Source of the DNA: Ottelia alismoides
Lineage: Eukaryota > Streptophyta > Magnoliopsida > Alismatales > Hydrocharitaceae
DNA: 64,000 nt
Direction: 5' to 3'
Assembly (NCBI GenBank): GCA_037367405.1
Contig: JAZKJV010000386.1
Location: 1,338,307-1,402,306 of the forward strand
A model generated the notes under the pieces. It searched no databases, had not been told where the DNA came from, and was given only the letters and a program-made list of their open reading frames with translations. The translations under genes were made by a program, and so were the position numbers. Below, in pieces: positions 48,300 through 61,023 of the stretch (within the stretch, counting starts at the first letter, position 1; each line of letters begins with the position of its first letter).

Positions 48300-50420
48300 C
48301 TAGGATAATGCAGTATCAAGGTTCAGGACGGCATCGGTAAGTCGAATGCCGTACTGTCGTCGCAGTCTCTGTGTGAGAACAACGACGAACTCAACAGTGT
48401 AAAGTAAGACACCCAGGTATGCAATCAGGCGGGTGTCTGCTACCGGCCAATGATATGAGCATAAGTAATCGGGATCCGGTAGCACAAAAGAAATCAGTGG
48501 CTCTGGATCAGACTGGAGTGAGAGTATAGAGCCGAAGAAATCAAACGTGGAGAAGGATGGATCAGTCATGGAATCCTCCACGTCAATGAGTGTCTCAAAC
48601 AGATGTGGACAATCAGGATCAAGAGACTCTTTAAGTAGAATGATATCCGATGCATGTAATAGAATCAGATCAGGCAAATCATCGAATATCTCCAGAATGG
48701 GCTCATCCTCGCGAGGGTCGTCGAGGTGAGAAGACTCAGAATCAGAATGATCTAAAGACTCGGTTTCGTGTTCCGCCAGAACGGAAACACTGTCAGCAGG
48801 TGAAACCGAGTACTCATCGAGTGCGGCATCCTCCCGTAGATAACCCTCGGGGAGAGATGCCAGATCAGAAGTGACTAGAAGAGGATCAGGGTCTAGATCG
48901 GCATCTGCACTGCTATCAAGTATCCACTCAGTGCACCAGGCTGCATCATCATCAAGAGTGTAGATCTCGGCAATCTGGAAACAGGAGAAGGTACTAGTCA
49001 ACAACGCGGAAGCTGGCAAAGTGTCTGTGGCTGATCCTCGCTCTGCGGCTATGCTGGCTGTCAGCTGGTCCTCAGAAAGTGTATCTGTCTCAACAAAGTA
49101 GAGGACAAAAGGCTCGAAGACGGGACTCTCTGTGTCTGTACTCTCAAAGTGGTGTCCCTCATCAAGCTGTGGCTGCTGAGCTGAGTCCTGGTGACTGTCT
49201 GCATCCAAGAAGTGTCTCTGCAGGAAGGAAACTGATTCCTCCGGGACTGGAATCTGAAGTGTCTGAATCAACGGCTGCAAAAGCTGGGGCTCCTCCGGCT
49301 CCTGGAGTATCAGAAGATCTGATATCCAAGACTCGTCAACAGGGAACTCTGGGGCTGACTCGAACTCCAACTGGAAGGCCAACGGGAACTCGAGTAGACT
49401 CTGTGTCCGAACCTCTGCTATCACAGTCATCTCCTCTGTCAGTGGTGCTGCATCATCCAAATCCTCGGGCTGGTGTGTAGAAGCTGGCTCACCATGTGAA
49501 GTGACACACCGCACTGGTACTGCATCGTCCTCATGTGTTGTACCGACCGAAGCATCTTGTGAAGAAGAACTCTGTGAAAGTAACCTCGAGATGGTATCCG
49601 GGAAGTGAATGTCGGAACTGCGGTGTGAACCGCCACATGTGGTAATCACCAGTGCAAGCTGCTTTGCGGTCATCCCCCGCATGGAGATCTCAATCAAATC
49701 TGTCAGTGGAAGTCCATGGTCTGGAAATCTCCTCAAGAGGTCAAGAAACCTCGGCCATGCCTCGTGCAATGGCTCCTGGGGGTCAAATGAAAAGTCCATG
49801 ATCAAAGACCGCATGAAATCTGCTCTACGTGGGGGAAAGTATCTCTATAGAAACTCTCGGCGTAGCTCTCCCCACGTCTCGAATGTCCTTCCCAAATGTC
49901 GGTGCCATCTCATGGCTCTGTCATGAAGTGTGAATGGGAAGGTCCTCGTCATCAGCTCCTCTGTAGTGACATCTGAATATCTCTGTGCTCTACAAAACTT
50001 CTCGAACGCGGACAGGTGAAGATAAGGCTCCTCGTGCGCCTCTCCTGAAAATGTCGGCAGTCGCTGAATTTAATCCAAATCCAAGAGGAATGGGGCTAAT
50101 GTAGAAGCTGACTGAGCTCCATGTGCTATCTGCTCCTCCATCCCTCTAGAATGGGATCTATCTGCTGATCTCCACTGCTCTCTCGGGTCACCAACAGAGT
50201 GCGCTCTCAACTCAGCAACAACATCGTCCAGGTGTCGTATCTGCTCTATCTGGTATCCTCGGACGTCTATCACAGCATGCACAGAGTGATGAGATGAAAG
50301 GGAGGGAGGGAGCGGGAGGTTGGTCGGAGATCCGACCTCCCTAGAAGGTGGACTGGAGTGATGGTCAGAGGATGGAGAAGAAGCCGTAAGAGTCGGCTCA
50401 AAGTGAGGGGAATCCATCAT
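48300..50420 (-). pseudogene. Gag-acidic fusion frame of element Z (two in-frame stops)
   Basis: One reading frame of about 707 codons runs from the ATG at 50420 (MMDSPHFEP) to the stop at 48300. It is interrupted by a TAA at 50070-50072 and a TAG at about 49847-49849. The N-terminal third is a retrotransposon Gag core (LPTFSGEAHEEPYLHLSAFE, FPFTLHDRAMRWHRHLG, EPLHEAWPRFLDLLRRFP). After about 49560 it becomes a long Asp/Glu/Ser-rich region with no zinc knuckle, protease or RT. It ends with a hydrophobic stretch (LIAYLGVLLYTVEFVVVL) and a basic patch (QRLRRQYGIR). The last 504 codons are uninterrupted. A decayed homologue lies in X. The function is unknown; membrane association is a guess. Confidence 0.8.
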
Positions 50421-51841
50421 CCAGGGATAAGGGAGAAGAAGAAAAGAGTAATGAAGGGAGGGAGGGTGGGAAATAGATGGAGGAGAAAGGTCGAAGGGAT
50501 CTGGCAATCAAACAAGATGAACAAGCAAACCCCCAATTCACCTACGCACACGGGGCTGAAGACCGAAGGGATCGGTCAATTATCTTGTCAGTTTTATTTT
50601 AGGTGATCATCCAGTCTATCAGAGCGATTACGTGAAGTCAATGGGTATCCAGATCTTTCTCAACCGACTGTCCCGTACTGAAAGCCGGTAATCAGTCAAG
50701 AATAGATCGGAGGCTCTATCCTAATGTGCGGATCACTCTCTCGCTCATCCAAACCAGACAAGGAGGGGGTTACTCTCCCCAAGACAGATTTTCAGTGAAG
50801 TGTCTTTTAGGTCAAGTATGATTAGCAGTCCCGATTTTATTGTTTTTGTTTTTAGATATTTTTCAAATAGAAAACAAACGCCTAACGAATTTTTCGGTTC
50901 TCCTGATTATTTAATCAAAAACAGGGGGGAGAAGACGAAAAAGCCGATGCACGATAAAATCAATGATGCATGCAAAGTAAGGAAGGCGTACCTGGCTCCA
51001 GCACTCTACATGCAATATGATCCGCGCATAAATGTAAAGACAGAAAGGAAACTACCTATATGATGCAACGGGAAAGCCGAGTCCTAAACGAGCAATTTCT
51101 AGCGAAGAACCGTCTAACTCAGTCACTTGCCCTCGATCCAAAGAGTCCGGTCTAGACCCACCCCTCCTCTTCTCGACAAGTCGAGTTCAGGAGTAGCGCT
51201 TGACGGGGCAGGCTCGCGGCGCGTAGGCTCTCAGGAAAGCGACTAAGTTATTTTTATTATTGATTTATTAGTAGGTCCAATTAACGTTCTATGGGAATAG
51301 ATAATCAATTAGGTGTGTGGATCCTACTAATTACGGCACAATCACCAGAAATTCTTAAGCCTAGGGGCTCGAGCAAAAACCGCGTAAACACCGGAAAAGG
51401 CAGCTAAAAAGCTAAAACCGCGAAAAACCGCGAAAAATCTAAAGGGTCCCCCGAGCACACCGGTGCTCGGCGAAACAGACCCGAGAGTCCAACTGTCTCT
51501 GACTGTACCTGTATTATTACAACAATAATCAAATGTACTGGAAATAAATCCTAATCTAAACTACGCTAATCTGCGGTTATTCCGCGACTCTCGCACTCCT
51601 GCTTGCTTTCCTGCACTCTCCTGCGGCTCTGTGAAGAAGAGAGCCGCCTCCGGTTCTCGCGGTTGCGTCGGCTTCCGAAGAAGCTGCCTCGATCCTCGGG
51701 CCCTCGCAAGAAAACAAAAACAAGAGTGTCAAAACAGATTATTGTAAGAAAATGTCAGAAAAATAATATCTACACAATTCGATACAAAAAGCCGCGAAAA
51801 TCAAAAGCCGCGGAAAAAGCTAAAAAAATGACTACTAAGCC
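50421..51841 (-). other. Untranslated leader of element Z
   Basis: This is the sequence between the primer-binding site and the first ATG of the Gag-acidic frame. It shares short strings with the Y leader (AAGCCGATGCACGA near 50940; TTAGCAGTCCCGATTTTA near 50822). I see no gene; open frames at 50800-51063 and 51603-51869 show no motif. Confidence 0.6.
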
Positions 51842-51863
51842 GTGCTCCCCGGCAACGGCGCCA
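51842..51863 (-). other. tRNA-Asp primer-binding site of element Z
   Basis: The minus strand reads TGGCGCCGTTGCCGGGGAGC, three bases (GAA) after the LTR end. It is an unaltered Athila-type site complementary to the 3' end of plant tRNA-Asp. It fixes the minus orientation. Confidence 0.93.
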
Positions 51864-51866
51864 TTC

Positions 51867-54800
51867 TGATAACAAGCCAAGCGACAGAGGTAAAGGTACA
51901 GAAAGAGGTCGTTGCGACCTCGATCACTCGGCTAAGTCAATCAAGAAAAATCGAACCACTAATAGCAATAAAATCAATCGAAGCGAGGAAGTGGTCCTGC
52001 TATATGTTTAACCTGGTATAGCACCCAGGGTCGAACTCAAGGAGCACGGATTGGCCGAAGGCCTACGAAGTAGTCAAAAAAATCAGAGAAAAAAGGCAAA
52101 ACATTTTTTAGTGGTTTTTAATTGTTTTTAAATTTTTTTGGAATTTTTAATATGTGAAGAAAATAAGAAAAGCAAAAGCGAGCACACTTCAACAAATTAT
52201 TTAATGCATCAAGAAGCAAGCAAAAATTCAGACAAAAATATTTTTATGTTTTTTATGTTTTTTAATGTTTTTGGTGAATTTTTGGAATTTTTCTGATGTG
52301 TATTTTATTTTCTAAAAATCAAACAGTAGCAAAAATGCAAGGTATTGTCCAGCCAGGACCAAAATCCCTAGATAAAATATCTAAGGACCTCAAAAGGACC
52401 TGGAGGTATTTTTCCTGTAAACTAGGTAAAACAAGGAAAATTTGAGTACCAAAATTATTGTTTTTGGGTTTTTAATGTATTTATTAGAATTGTTATGAGT
52501 TTTTGAGGGTTTTTAAGTTTTTATGGGTTTTCAGTGATGAAAAATAGCCAAAATTGGCTAGAAAATCAAAGAACACAAAATAAACAGTACCTAATTTTTA
52601 TAGAATTTTTGGGGGGGTTTTATATTTTTTTGTGATTTTTCAAGTTAAACAGTGCCAAAAATGGAGGTTTTGAATTTTTAAAAATAGCAAACAAGATCAG
52701 AAATGTCCTCAAAAATCTACAAAAATCCTACACCATGGCAGGAGCCAGGTGTCAAATTTTCGTTGGATTTGGAGGTGATTTGATATTTTATTCAAAAATG
52801 ACAAGAGGGCACTATGCAAAGGGACCAAAGTGCAAATACCCAAAGTTCTGGGGGTCCTGGTGCAATTAACCCAAGAAGTCACGCGCCAAGCGCGTGCCTG
52901 GGGCACTCAGGGACCTATATGTAATAAAACTAAGGTTCGGGGACTAATTGGTAACCCGTACCAAAAGTCCGGGGACCTCAAATGCAAATTACCCTAAAAT
53001 AAGCGCACATGCGCAATTAAAACATTCACAGGGGCATAGATGCAAATACTCAAAAGTTTTCATTCATTTCTAAACATCCAGAACTACAGGGAACATATGA
53101 TGCAAATAACCCAAAAATACACGTGACGAAGCACGTGGCTCACACAGGCAGGGGTATAAGTGCAAATAAACTAAAGCGCAAGGTCCATTGTGCAAATTAC
53201 CCTAAAACTAAACAACGTACTGAGATATTTACAGGACTAGAACAAAATGCATAAAAGGAAGGGGTCCTAAGGATAATTTACCTCGTATTTATTATCGTCG
53301 ATGGCCGGATGTGTGACGCGTGGCTGATCTGACGATGGAGATGAATGCGCCTTAACCCTTGGGAAGCCTGGCCTGATCGAACGCCTGAGAGCCCTCCACG
53401 TGGAAATCGGACGGTTACGGTTCGCTGGAGTCTAAGCCCTCAGTGGATCAACGGAGGAGAGGCGGGCACGTGGCAGATCTGATGGACGAGGCTAGCTGGT
53501 GCCTCTCCCCCCGAGCGGACGGTCGAGATCGATCCTCGGGATGATCAGACGGTGACGGTGCGCCTAGATGGATGGATGATTGCACCTGGGGCGCGAAGGA
53601 AGATCCGACGGTCGGCGAGGGTCCTGGAAGAACTGGCGGCCGGCGAGCTTCGCCGGCCCACTGAGCGCACGGTGAACCTCGTCTGATGCGCCTGAGGTGC
53701 GGGGAAGCTTCGTCGTGAAGCTCCGCACCCGATGCGCTGCTCCGGTGAAGGCGGGGAACTCCGGAGAGCTCCGGCGGCGTGGAAGAACAAGAGCTGTTGT
53801 GCCCAGAAGTTTCGACCTCCAGATGAGGTCGATTGGCCGAGATACCTGCACAGGAAAGAAGCTGGGTCGAGGGCAAACTGCCTCGACCCGTCAGAGCGGG
53901 CGGAGGGTGAAAGGTGAGGCGCTGTGGAGGCTCTCCGGTGAGCGGCGGAGGGCGAGAGCCGAGACCCTGCTCCGGGGCGAGCCAGGGGGAGTGAAGGGTC
54001 GGAGAAGGTGGAGAGGGGTCTGGCGGAGGTGATGGCGGTGTCGGATGATCAAGGGAGTGGACGGAGACGGCAGGTGGAGGTGGCGGAGCTACGCTACAGA
54101 AAAGCGAAAAATCCTAATTTACGCTAAACTAGAGGTTAAGGAGGTTACCTGGTGAAGGCTGTCGACTAGGCTGGAACTCAAGAAGCTCCTGGGTCATTGC
54201 CTGCAAGGGGGCGTCGTCTCCCCGAGGCTGGGCGCGCTCGCGGCGGCGCACGACGGAGTTACCCACCGGATCAGTGGATTCCTGGGAACTCGAGCCTCGC
54301 TTCCACTCCAAAACACGCAGCTGTCACTCAGGTGCTCAGGAGGAGCTCCTTGGCGGCGAGCAGGGGTCCAAAGATGCGTGAATTAGGTCGCCGGTGATGA
54401 CTATAAGTATGGTGGGTGATCCGAGAAGAAGGAGGTCGGGCGAGCTGCATGCGGTTCGGATCCACCAAACTCACCCCAGGCGAGGGTCCTGGATGATCGG
54501 AGTGCAATCGGAGCCCGGGGTTTGGGTCGATGGCGGTCGGGTCAGGCGGGTAAAAGATCGAGAAATCGGGTCGGTTGCCTGACCCGCGAAATAAGAAGGT
54601 CCGCGGGGGAAGTTGACCGAGGTCAACAAACCCCCGTGGACCAATCAGAAGCCGCCACCTATTTTATTTTTGTTTATTTATTTTAGGCTAGAAAATGATG
54701 GAATTAGCAAAAACTTAAAACACAAAATATTTTTATTTTATTTTTTTCTATTTTTTGGTGATTTTTACTTAATTTTTGGAGATAAAAATAAGGTATTTTC

Positions 54801-55600
54801 ATAGTATGTACCATATATAGGTATATATACAATATGTAGGCTTTTGATTTTTGATTTTTAATTATTATTTTTATACAATTTTATTCCCATTTTATATTTT
54901 ATTTATTTACATTATAAAATAAGGAATTAAAGGGTATTTTTATTTTGTTTTTATTATTTATATACATAGGTAAAATAAATAGATATGTACAACTATATAC
55001 ATGGCATTTGTACAATATATTTTTATATTTTTAATTTTTGTAATTTTTATTTGATTTTTTTTTATTCTTCTTATTTTATTTATTTACAATATATAAAATA
55101 GACTATTTACAAAAATTATAAAAATTACTTTTGTATATTTACAAAGCTAAATAAATATATATATCTATAGGTGTGGTTTATGTACAAGATGAACTGGGTA
55201 TTTTTGATCTTTTTGATTTTTAACTTTTTATTTTGTTTTTGTCTTTTATAAATATCTGCAAGTGTTTACAACTGTATTTTTGGGTGAGGAAAATATAATT
55301 TTATTTATTTACATAAATATTTACACAAGAGCCCCTATCTCCCTCTACTTTGGCTTTTATGCGGTCAGGCCCATGCTGAGCCCTCCCTTGGGTTAGGTTG
55401 CTCAATATTTATTCTAAATATTTCCCTCTTTTTCTTTTTAATCTTTATTCTTTTATCTTTGCACAAAAACATGCTAATTATAAGTTTTTACACAATGCAT
55501 GTTTTTGGTAATTATTTGTATTTACATATATCTTCATGCATTTGCAAAGGTTTTTGTAGCTAAAATATAAGAATAAAGAGTGATGAATGGGTATTCATCA
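51867..55600 (-). repeat. 5' LTR of element Z (right copy)
   Basis: This 3734-base near-identical partner of 42368-46104 should have driven transcription. The U3-like AT-rich part lies at 55600-54660. It is followed, in element sense, by W-box pair GTTGACC-GA-GGTCAAC (54612-54627) and a TATA-like CATACTTATAGTC (about 54400-54412). A GC-rich transcribed part follows. Open frames at 53448-54582 mirror those in the left LTR. Confidence 0.95.
54400..54650 (-). promoter_or_regulatory. Predicted promoter of element Z
   Basis: In element sense, TGATTGGTCCACGGG (near 54635-54650) and the inverted W-box pair (54612-54627) precede a TATA-like ACTTATAGTC (about 54400-54410) by roughly 210 bases. The same order and distance recur in the X LTR. 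Start-site position and activity are inferred. Confidence 0.5.
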
Positions 55601-56360
55601 ATGTCCTACACACCATATGTGGTGGATCAATTTCTGGCATACTATTTTTGAGGCGCATGATTTACATGTCACTAGAGTACACTTGATATGTATTGTCGAG
55701 TCACACACTACATATCATGTCTTGTAATAATTTGGAGGAATCCATGGGATTCCTATGCATTACGGCACCTCCACGCCTCTTCACTCCATTAATCTATGAG
55801 GGAAGGCATCTGTATTAGGTAGATTTCCACTCAGTGTATGTACAGATGTGGAATATTAGACGGGATTACATTGTTCCAATGGAGCCCATCCCTGTGAGAG
55901 CACCTGATGTTACTGAAGGACTGTCTTCCATGGCATCATGTTGCATGCTGGACTACGCTGTAAGTTTTGATTTTTGGGGATTATGTTTACTTTTATGTGA
56001 CAGTTGACTAATAGGTTTAATTCACACAGGCATCTCACTTTCATGAGATAGTTTGGCTTACGAATTGTGATGACATCCACAATATGAGGGAAGTGACCTT
56101 TGAAGCAGGCATCGATGTCAATTTAGAGATGGGTCATAGGAGGTAGAAACTAGAGAGGATGTTGCTCCTAGAGCGAAAACATAGAGAAAATCTTGAGGGT
56201 GTAGTCGATTGTGCCATCAAGGGGGCGAAGGGCTCCTGACCACGAAGATGTCCAGGATGATACCCAAATACCCTAGTCTGGATTGGAGTTCCCAACTCCG
56301 ATCCCAAAAGAAAGTCCTTTCAGGATGCCAACGCTCCACCCATACCATGAAATGCAGATG

Positions 56361-56713
56361 TAGGGACATCGAGCCGTTCTCCCCTACCCCTTAAACTTGG
56401 GTGGCCCAGAGATTGAACTGATAAATGAGTCAAGCTAGCTTACCACCTTCAAGAGATAACCAAATGCATAGCTTCCAATGGATCCCCAAAGTGTAGCTAC
56501 AATACAAACAACAGAAAGGAAGATGCTAGTTTTTTAATGCATAGATGTATACAAAGAAATTTATGTTAAATAATATAACCACTCTTGGATAAAGTTGAAT
56601 CAATTTATCGTGTTATGTTAAATAACAAGACATAACCACAATATGTTGCTGGTTCTTGTTGTTTTCTATTCTCCTAGAGAGCCCCCTTTATAAATGGGGC
56701 TTACAGAAGCCGA
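56361..56713. other. Downstream flank of the PMD relic
   Basis: About 350 bases of AT-rich sequence follow the last recognisable PMD tail codons, up to the next LTR. This may be 3' untranslated sequence of the PMD gene. Nothing else is recognised. Confidence 0.4.
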
Positions 56714-59700
56714 TGATGAATATATGATTCTCAAACTTTATTCTTTTTTAGTCAACTCTTTTAGCAAAAACATATGTAAATATATATTAAAACCAATAAA
56801 GTGGCAATCACCGTGCCTTTGTTAATATTGTATAATTAGCACATATTTGTTCAAAATAAAAGAATAAAAATAAAAAAAATAAAGAAGTATATAATTATGT
56901 AATAAGTACAGACTGACCCGAACCCCTAGAGAAGGTCAATATTGACTGATTGATAAGAAATAAAGTAGGGAGAGATAGGGTCATTATTCATTCTTCCTCT
57001 ATATATGCATCATTATCTTATTTTATTCATCAATAAAAAGACCTCAAATTGGTTTACTTCCTTAATAAAACTAGTACACAATTTTTTTCTAAGTAATAAT
57101 TTGATGTACATAGTACAAATACTACCAATCAAAAAAAGTCGCAAAACATAACTTCAAAGTTCAATTCCGGCTCCATATGAACTCAAATTCTTCCAAAATC
57201 ACCTTTATTGGACTCTAAATTAACTTAACTTTTAAATAAGGGCAATTTCATGATTTTTGGAGTTACGGTGTAAAAGTTAGCTTTTGGGGTGTATTGTATA
57301 GCCATAAGATATCTATATATGTAAATATATGTTTATTTTATATATAATATATATATATATATTGTATTTTTAAATAATTATATATATTCCTAATAAAGTT
57401 ATAAAATTAAAATAAAATTTATAGAATACAAAATAAATTAAAAAGAAAACCAAATTCTCATTTTACAAATAGCCATACTACTATATATTGTACAAAATAA
57501 CTATTTATTTAACACCTACATTTATTTTGTAATAATCAAATAAAAATACTTTTATATTCCTCTAATTATTTTGTAAATAAATAAAATATAAAATAAAATG
57601 TATTTTTTAAAAAAATAATAAAATAAAAATATTCGTATATAATATATAGGTATATTATACCTGTACATAAGATAATATAATGTATATACCATAATATATT
57701 TATTAATAAAAATAATTTAAGATAACATAAAAATAGTTGAAAAATAACAAACATTTTTTATTTTATTTAAAAACCATTTACCATTTATTATTTATTATTC
57801 TTTGGTTTATGGGAATGGATTTTTCTGATTGGTCGACTCAGGTTTGTTGACTCGGGTCAACCCTTCCTCTAGTTGGGTCAAAACCGATTCTCCTCACTGG
57901 AGCCATTTTCTTGATATCTCCCAGCCTAACTTCGACCAGCATTCACTTTGAAATCCAAATCCCTAGATCCTCGTTGATCCGTGATTCTCAGGGATCCCTA
58001 GATGGGTCCGAATTACCCTAGGGTTTCACACTTCCCCTCGATCTTTCTAGACCCTCTAATTGCCTATAAAATCACTCCTCCTCCTCCGCAACTCCTTAGC
58101 TCGTCCCTTGTGCCAACATTACTCCACTAGCACCTCTAGGGTAGTGACAGGGTCCTCGGGGTTCATTTGGAATGTTGGATCTATCTAAAGCTCACTTCAC
58201 GACTGGAGCTCTACCGTGAGAAGCCTTTCTCTCCTTACGCATCGAGGTTGAGACCACAACCTTACCGACCGCTTCTCCTCACTTCACATCATTCACCTTT
58301 CAATGTAGATCACTCAAGTATCCCTGTACATATCTCATTTCGCTTTGCACTTCGATTTATCTCATCATCATCGTCGATCATTTCTTTAGCTTTGACCATT
58401 GACTCGGAGATCCATCGACCACACAAATCGCATAGATCGATAACTCGTCTCGACCTCATACTTTGAACGCACCCTGATCGCCTTGAACCTCGCTCATTCG
58501 AGCGAGATCAAACCTCGACGTTCATCCCTCACCTTCACCAGACATCAAATTCCACTCCACTCTGCTTCCTTCTTTTTCCAACTACAATAACCCGACCAGA
58601 GCTATGCCTCCGGTACCTGCTACCCTTTGCAGGTATAAATGGGCGTGAGGAGACTCGATTTGAGCCTCGACTGCCCAGGCGGAGCACCTTCAAGTTGTGG
58701 AGCTTCACCACGCACATCCGACCGATCACCACGCCATATGAGGATCCTAGTAGATGCGGAGCAACCTCATGAAGGTCTGGGCCTTGTAGTCGATCGATCA
58801 GATCACTGGAGCACCCGAGATACCTGATTGGAGTTCGCTGGACGAACCCCGCTTCATTGTTCATCCAGCATCCCTTAGCATCACCGTATCACGAGCCATC
58901 CTTCCAGACTTGATCAGACCCGTCCATCCACGCCCTTTTCCATGACATCTAATCAGACTTTGGGCAGATCTGTACCACTCGTCTTCTACTTTTCAAAGCT
59001 GTCAGATCCACCTTTCTAACGGTCATCAGGACCGTATGTCTGAGAGGTCCCACGTGTACACCACATTCCCCTACGAAAGGCATATTTCTCCTTTTATCCT
59101 TGTCCTTACTTTATTTCATTTCACTCATATAAATATAGGTTGTAGTGTGATTTATTTTGGATAATTTGCAGTTAGGACTTCGTACTTTATTTATTTGCAT
59201 TTTAGTCTAGTCGAGTCTGAGTCATGTGACTCCATACATGTTTTTCTGGTGTATTTGCATGATTAATCTTGACCTCTTCACTAGTTGATGAAATAGATGA
59301 TGTTTTTGATATTTACATTTATACCCCTCTGAATGACTGTCATGTGAAGCGTGCATTTATTCTGGACTTTTTTTATTAAGGCCCCTATAGTTTTCTTGCA
59401 TGTTATTCTTTGGCCCTTAGAACTTAAAATATTTGCGAATATGTCCCTGCTCACTATTTAACAATTGTGTCTTTTATTAATTGTGATAAATAGTATTTTG
59501 GACCTAAAAATTACACAAAAATACCTGTAGCTCATGATAACATGTTATTTGTGTAGAAATTTTGGTGAGCCAATGTTCTTCAATTTTCTATTATTAAAAA
59601 TTTAAAAAACCAACTAAAAAACCCTTGCTTGTCATCAAAAAATCATAAAAATTCGAAAACAATCTTAAAAATTTAAAAAATTAGAGTAGGTTTTGTTTTG

Positions 59701-60402
59701 ATTTATTTGATTTTATGACCAAATGTCATTGATTATCTTCTGTAAAAACCTAAAAATTTATAAAACACTTCAAATATTCTAAAAATTATATAAAATCAGT
59801 AAAAAAAATCTAAAAAGTGCATTTTCAATCTTTATTTGTATATATTTTCTTGTAGTTTTCAATAAAATTAGTATCCAAGAGGAGTTTTGAGCTTTATTGG
59901 TATTTTGAAATTTAAAAATACTACTGATTGTGCACTGTTTGCATATTTTTCTAGTTTTGATTTTCTAAACATTGCAAAAACATTTAAAAATCCCCTAAAA
60001 AATTCTCAAAAATAATATAAAACATATAAAGTCCAAAAAATATTTTTACATGAATTTCAGTGCATTTTTATCATATTTGAAAAATCTAAAAAGAGTTGCT
60101 TGTGCATCTTTTTGTCCTTTATTCTTGTTTTCCTTAGTTTGAAAATTAAAATTTGCAAAATTAAGAACCATTGAAAATAAAATAAAGATCCTTTGAATCA
60201 CTTGATTTGGCTACTTAGGATTAATTATGCTCCTTGAGTTCGACCCTGGTCGCTATACCAGTTTAATAAAAGTAGATTTACCACTTGTGCTTGATTTGCT
60301 TGATTTCATAGTGGTTAAGTAATTTTCTCGTTGATCACATATCTGATTTGGGTCAAAGCGACAATTAATCAACTTAATCTGAGTCTGATTGGTGTGTCAT
60401 CA
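56714..60402 (+). repeat. Old plus-strand LTR, probably solo
   Basis: It starts TGATGAATATATG and ends GTGTCATCA. The end region (near 60230-60270, ctccttgagttcgaccctgg, then 'gctataccag') matches the end of the Z LTR in reverse. The W-box pair GTTGACT-CG-GGTCAAC lies at 57846-57861 and the TATA box GCCTATAAAATC near 58062. No primer-binding site follows, so a solo LTR is likely. Flanking five-base repeats are not convincing (GCCGA against ACCAT). Open frames at 58167-58864 lie in the GC-rich part and are not genes. Confidence 0.75.
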
Positions 60403-61014
60403 ACCATTTTCTTTGGAGGCATCTTATGTGAGCCACCTCTAGTGAATGTTGATCAGACTGATATCATGATAAAGCTATCTCTACGAGAGGCGACTTACCT
60501 TTAAACAAAGTTGCCTCTTATAGAGGTGACTGCCTACAATACATAATAAATAACATATTTGCTGGCCGCCCAGGGCCAATAACTTTGTAGACTTGTGGAT
60601 GGGATGAATTTTCCTCATGGAAAAAGTTGATGTTGAAGAATACTTGCTCGATCAAATGAGTGTATTACTCACATCAACTTTGATATTGTTCTCTCGTACT
60701 ATTACCGTGAAGGACCCATGGCTCAACCCACCCGTGATTGCATGAGGGCTCGAAAGAGAGATCGGCGATAGTTTGATTTGTGATGTTTTAGTCATGGTTT
60801 TTAAAATCGAATTGGTCAGTTGGACTGGGAACCGGTCTCCATGCTGTTGTCGACAATGATTGCCCCAAGTAGGCTAGCTATATATTCGGGTAGAACTGTG
60901 AGGGATTGGACAAGTGCGAGTCAAGCGAGAAATGTTTTTTAATGAGGCGCATGTATGTAATCCATTAGTGTCTTTGGTAGCTAACATTTATCTATTTTTT
61001 TAAGGATTGTAAAG
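60403..61014. other. Unassigned stretch
   Basis: I see no gene. A short inverted motif, GAGGCGACT...AGTTGCCTC, lies near 60490-60530. The region may be the continuation of the flank interrupted by the LTR at 56714. Confidence 0.4.
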
Positions 61015-61023
61015 AATATAGAA

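Larger units (their letters stand above)
42368..55600 (-). mobile_element. Element Z: young non-autonomous Athila-type retrotransposon with only a Gag-acidic frame
   Basis: Near-identical LTRs (42368-46104 and 51867-55600) flank a 5.8-kb interior. The target duplication ATGTC is intact (42363-42367 and 55601-55605). A perfect tRNA-Asp primer site lies beside the right LTR and a polypurine tract beside the left one, so the element is minus-stranded. The interior encodes one long frame with a Gag core and an acidic region, and no protease, RT or integrase. Movement would need enzymes from a related element such as an intact relative of Y. The host site is a PMD gene. Confidence 0.95.
41289..56360 (+). 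pseudogene. Plant mobile domain (PMD) gene, decayed and split by element Z
   Basis: Segments at 41289-42362 and 55606-56360 form one PMD gene (the domain of MAIN/MAIL1 proteins, also carried by transposons). Visible segments are GLADRSILCHQCENRSRVVW (exon 41289-41366), ALYHVPLDERLAP (near 41485), YHVTGFHIFGPTPHNHM (near 41565), EMTVTLQDVAYILRLKTDRD, WLLEHF, and GSVSFPDKSGNEVSLIYL. Further on come YNWGSACLDYLYR and GPLLLVQMWAWERFHDI (near 42100). After Z come VYVQMWNIRRDYIVPMEPIP and a Pro-rich tail. Intron signals are AG at 41287-41288, GT at 41367 and AG at 41446-41447. Stops, frame changes and a TA microsatellite inside the coding part show that it is decayed. It may have belonged to a transposon. 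Confidence 0.8.

Noticed and set aside
42368..55600. Segmental duplication of 3.7 kb
   Set aside because: TG...CA ends, primer site, polypurine tract and target duplication identify the two copies as LTRs.
60480..60540. Short inverted GAGGCGACT / AGTTGCCTC motif
   Set aside because: Too short and isolated to assign to an element.
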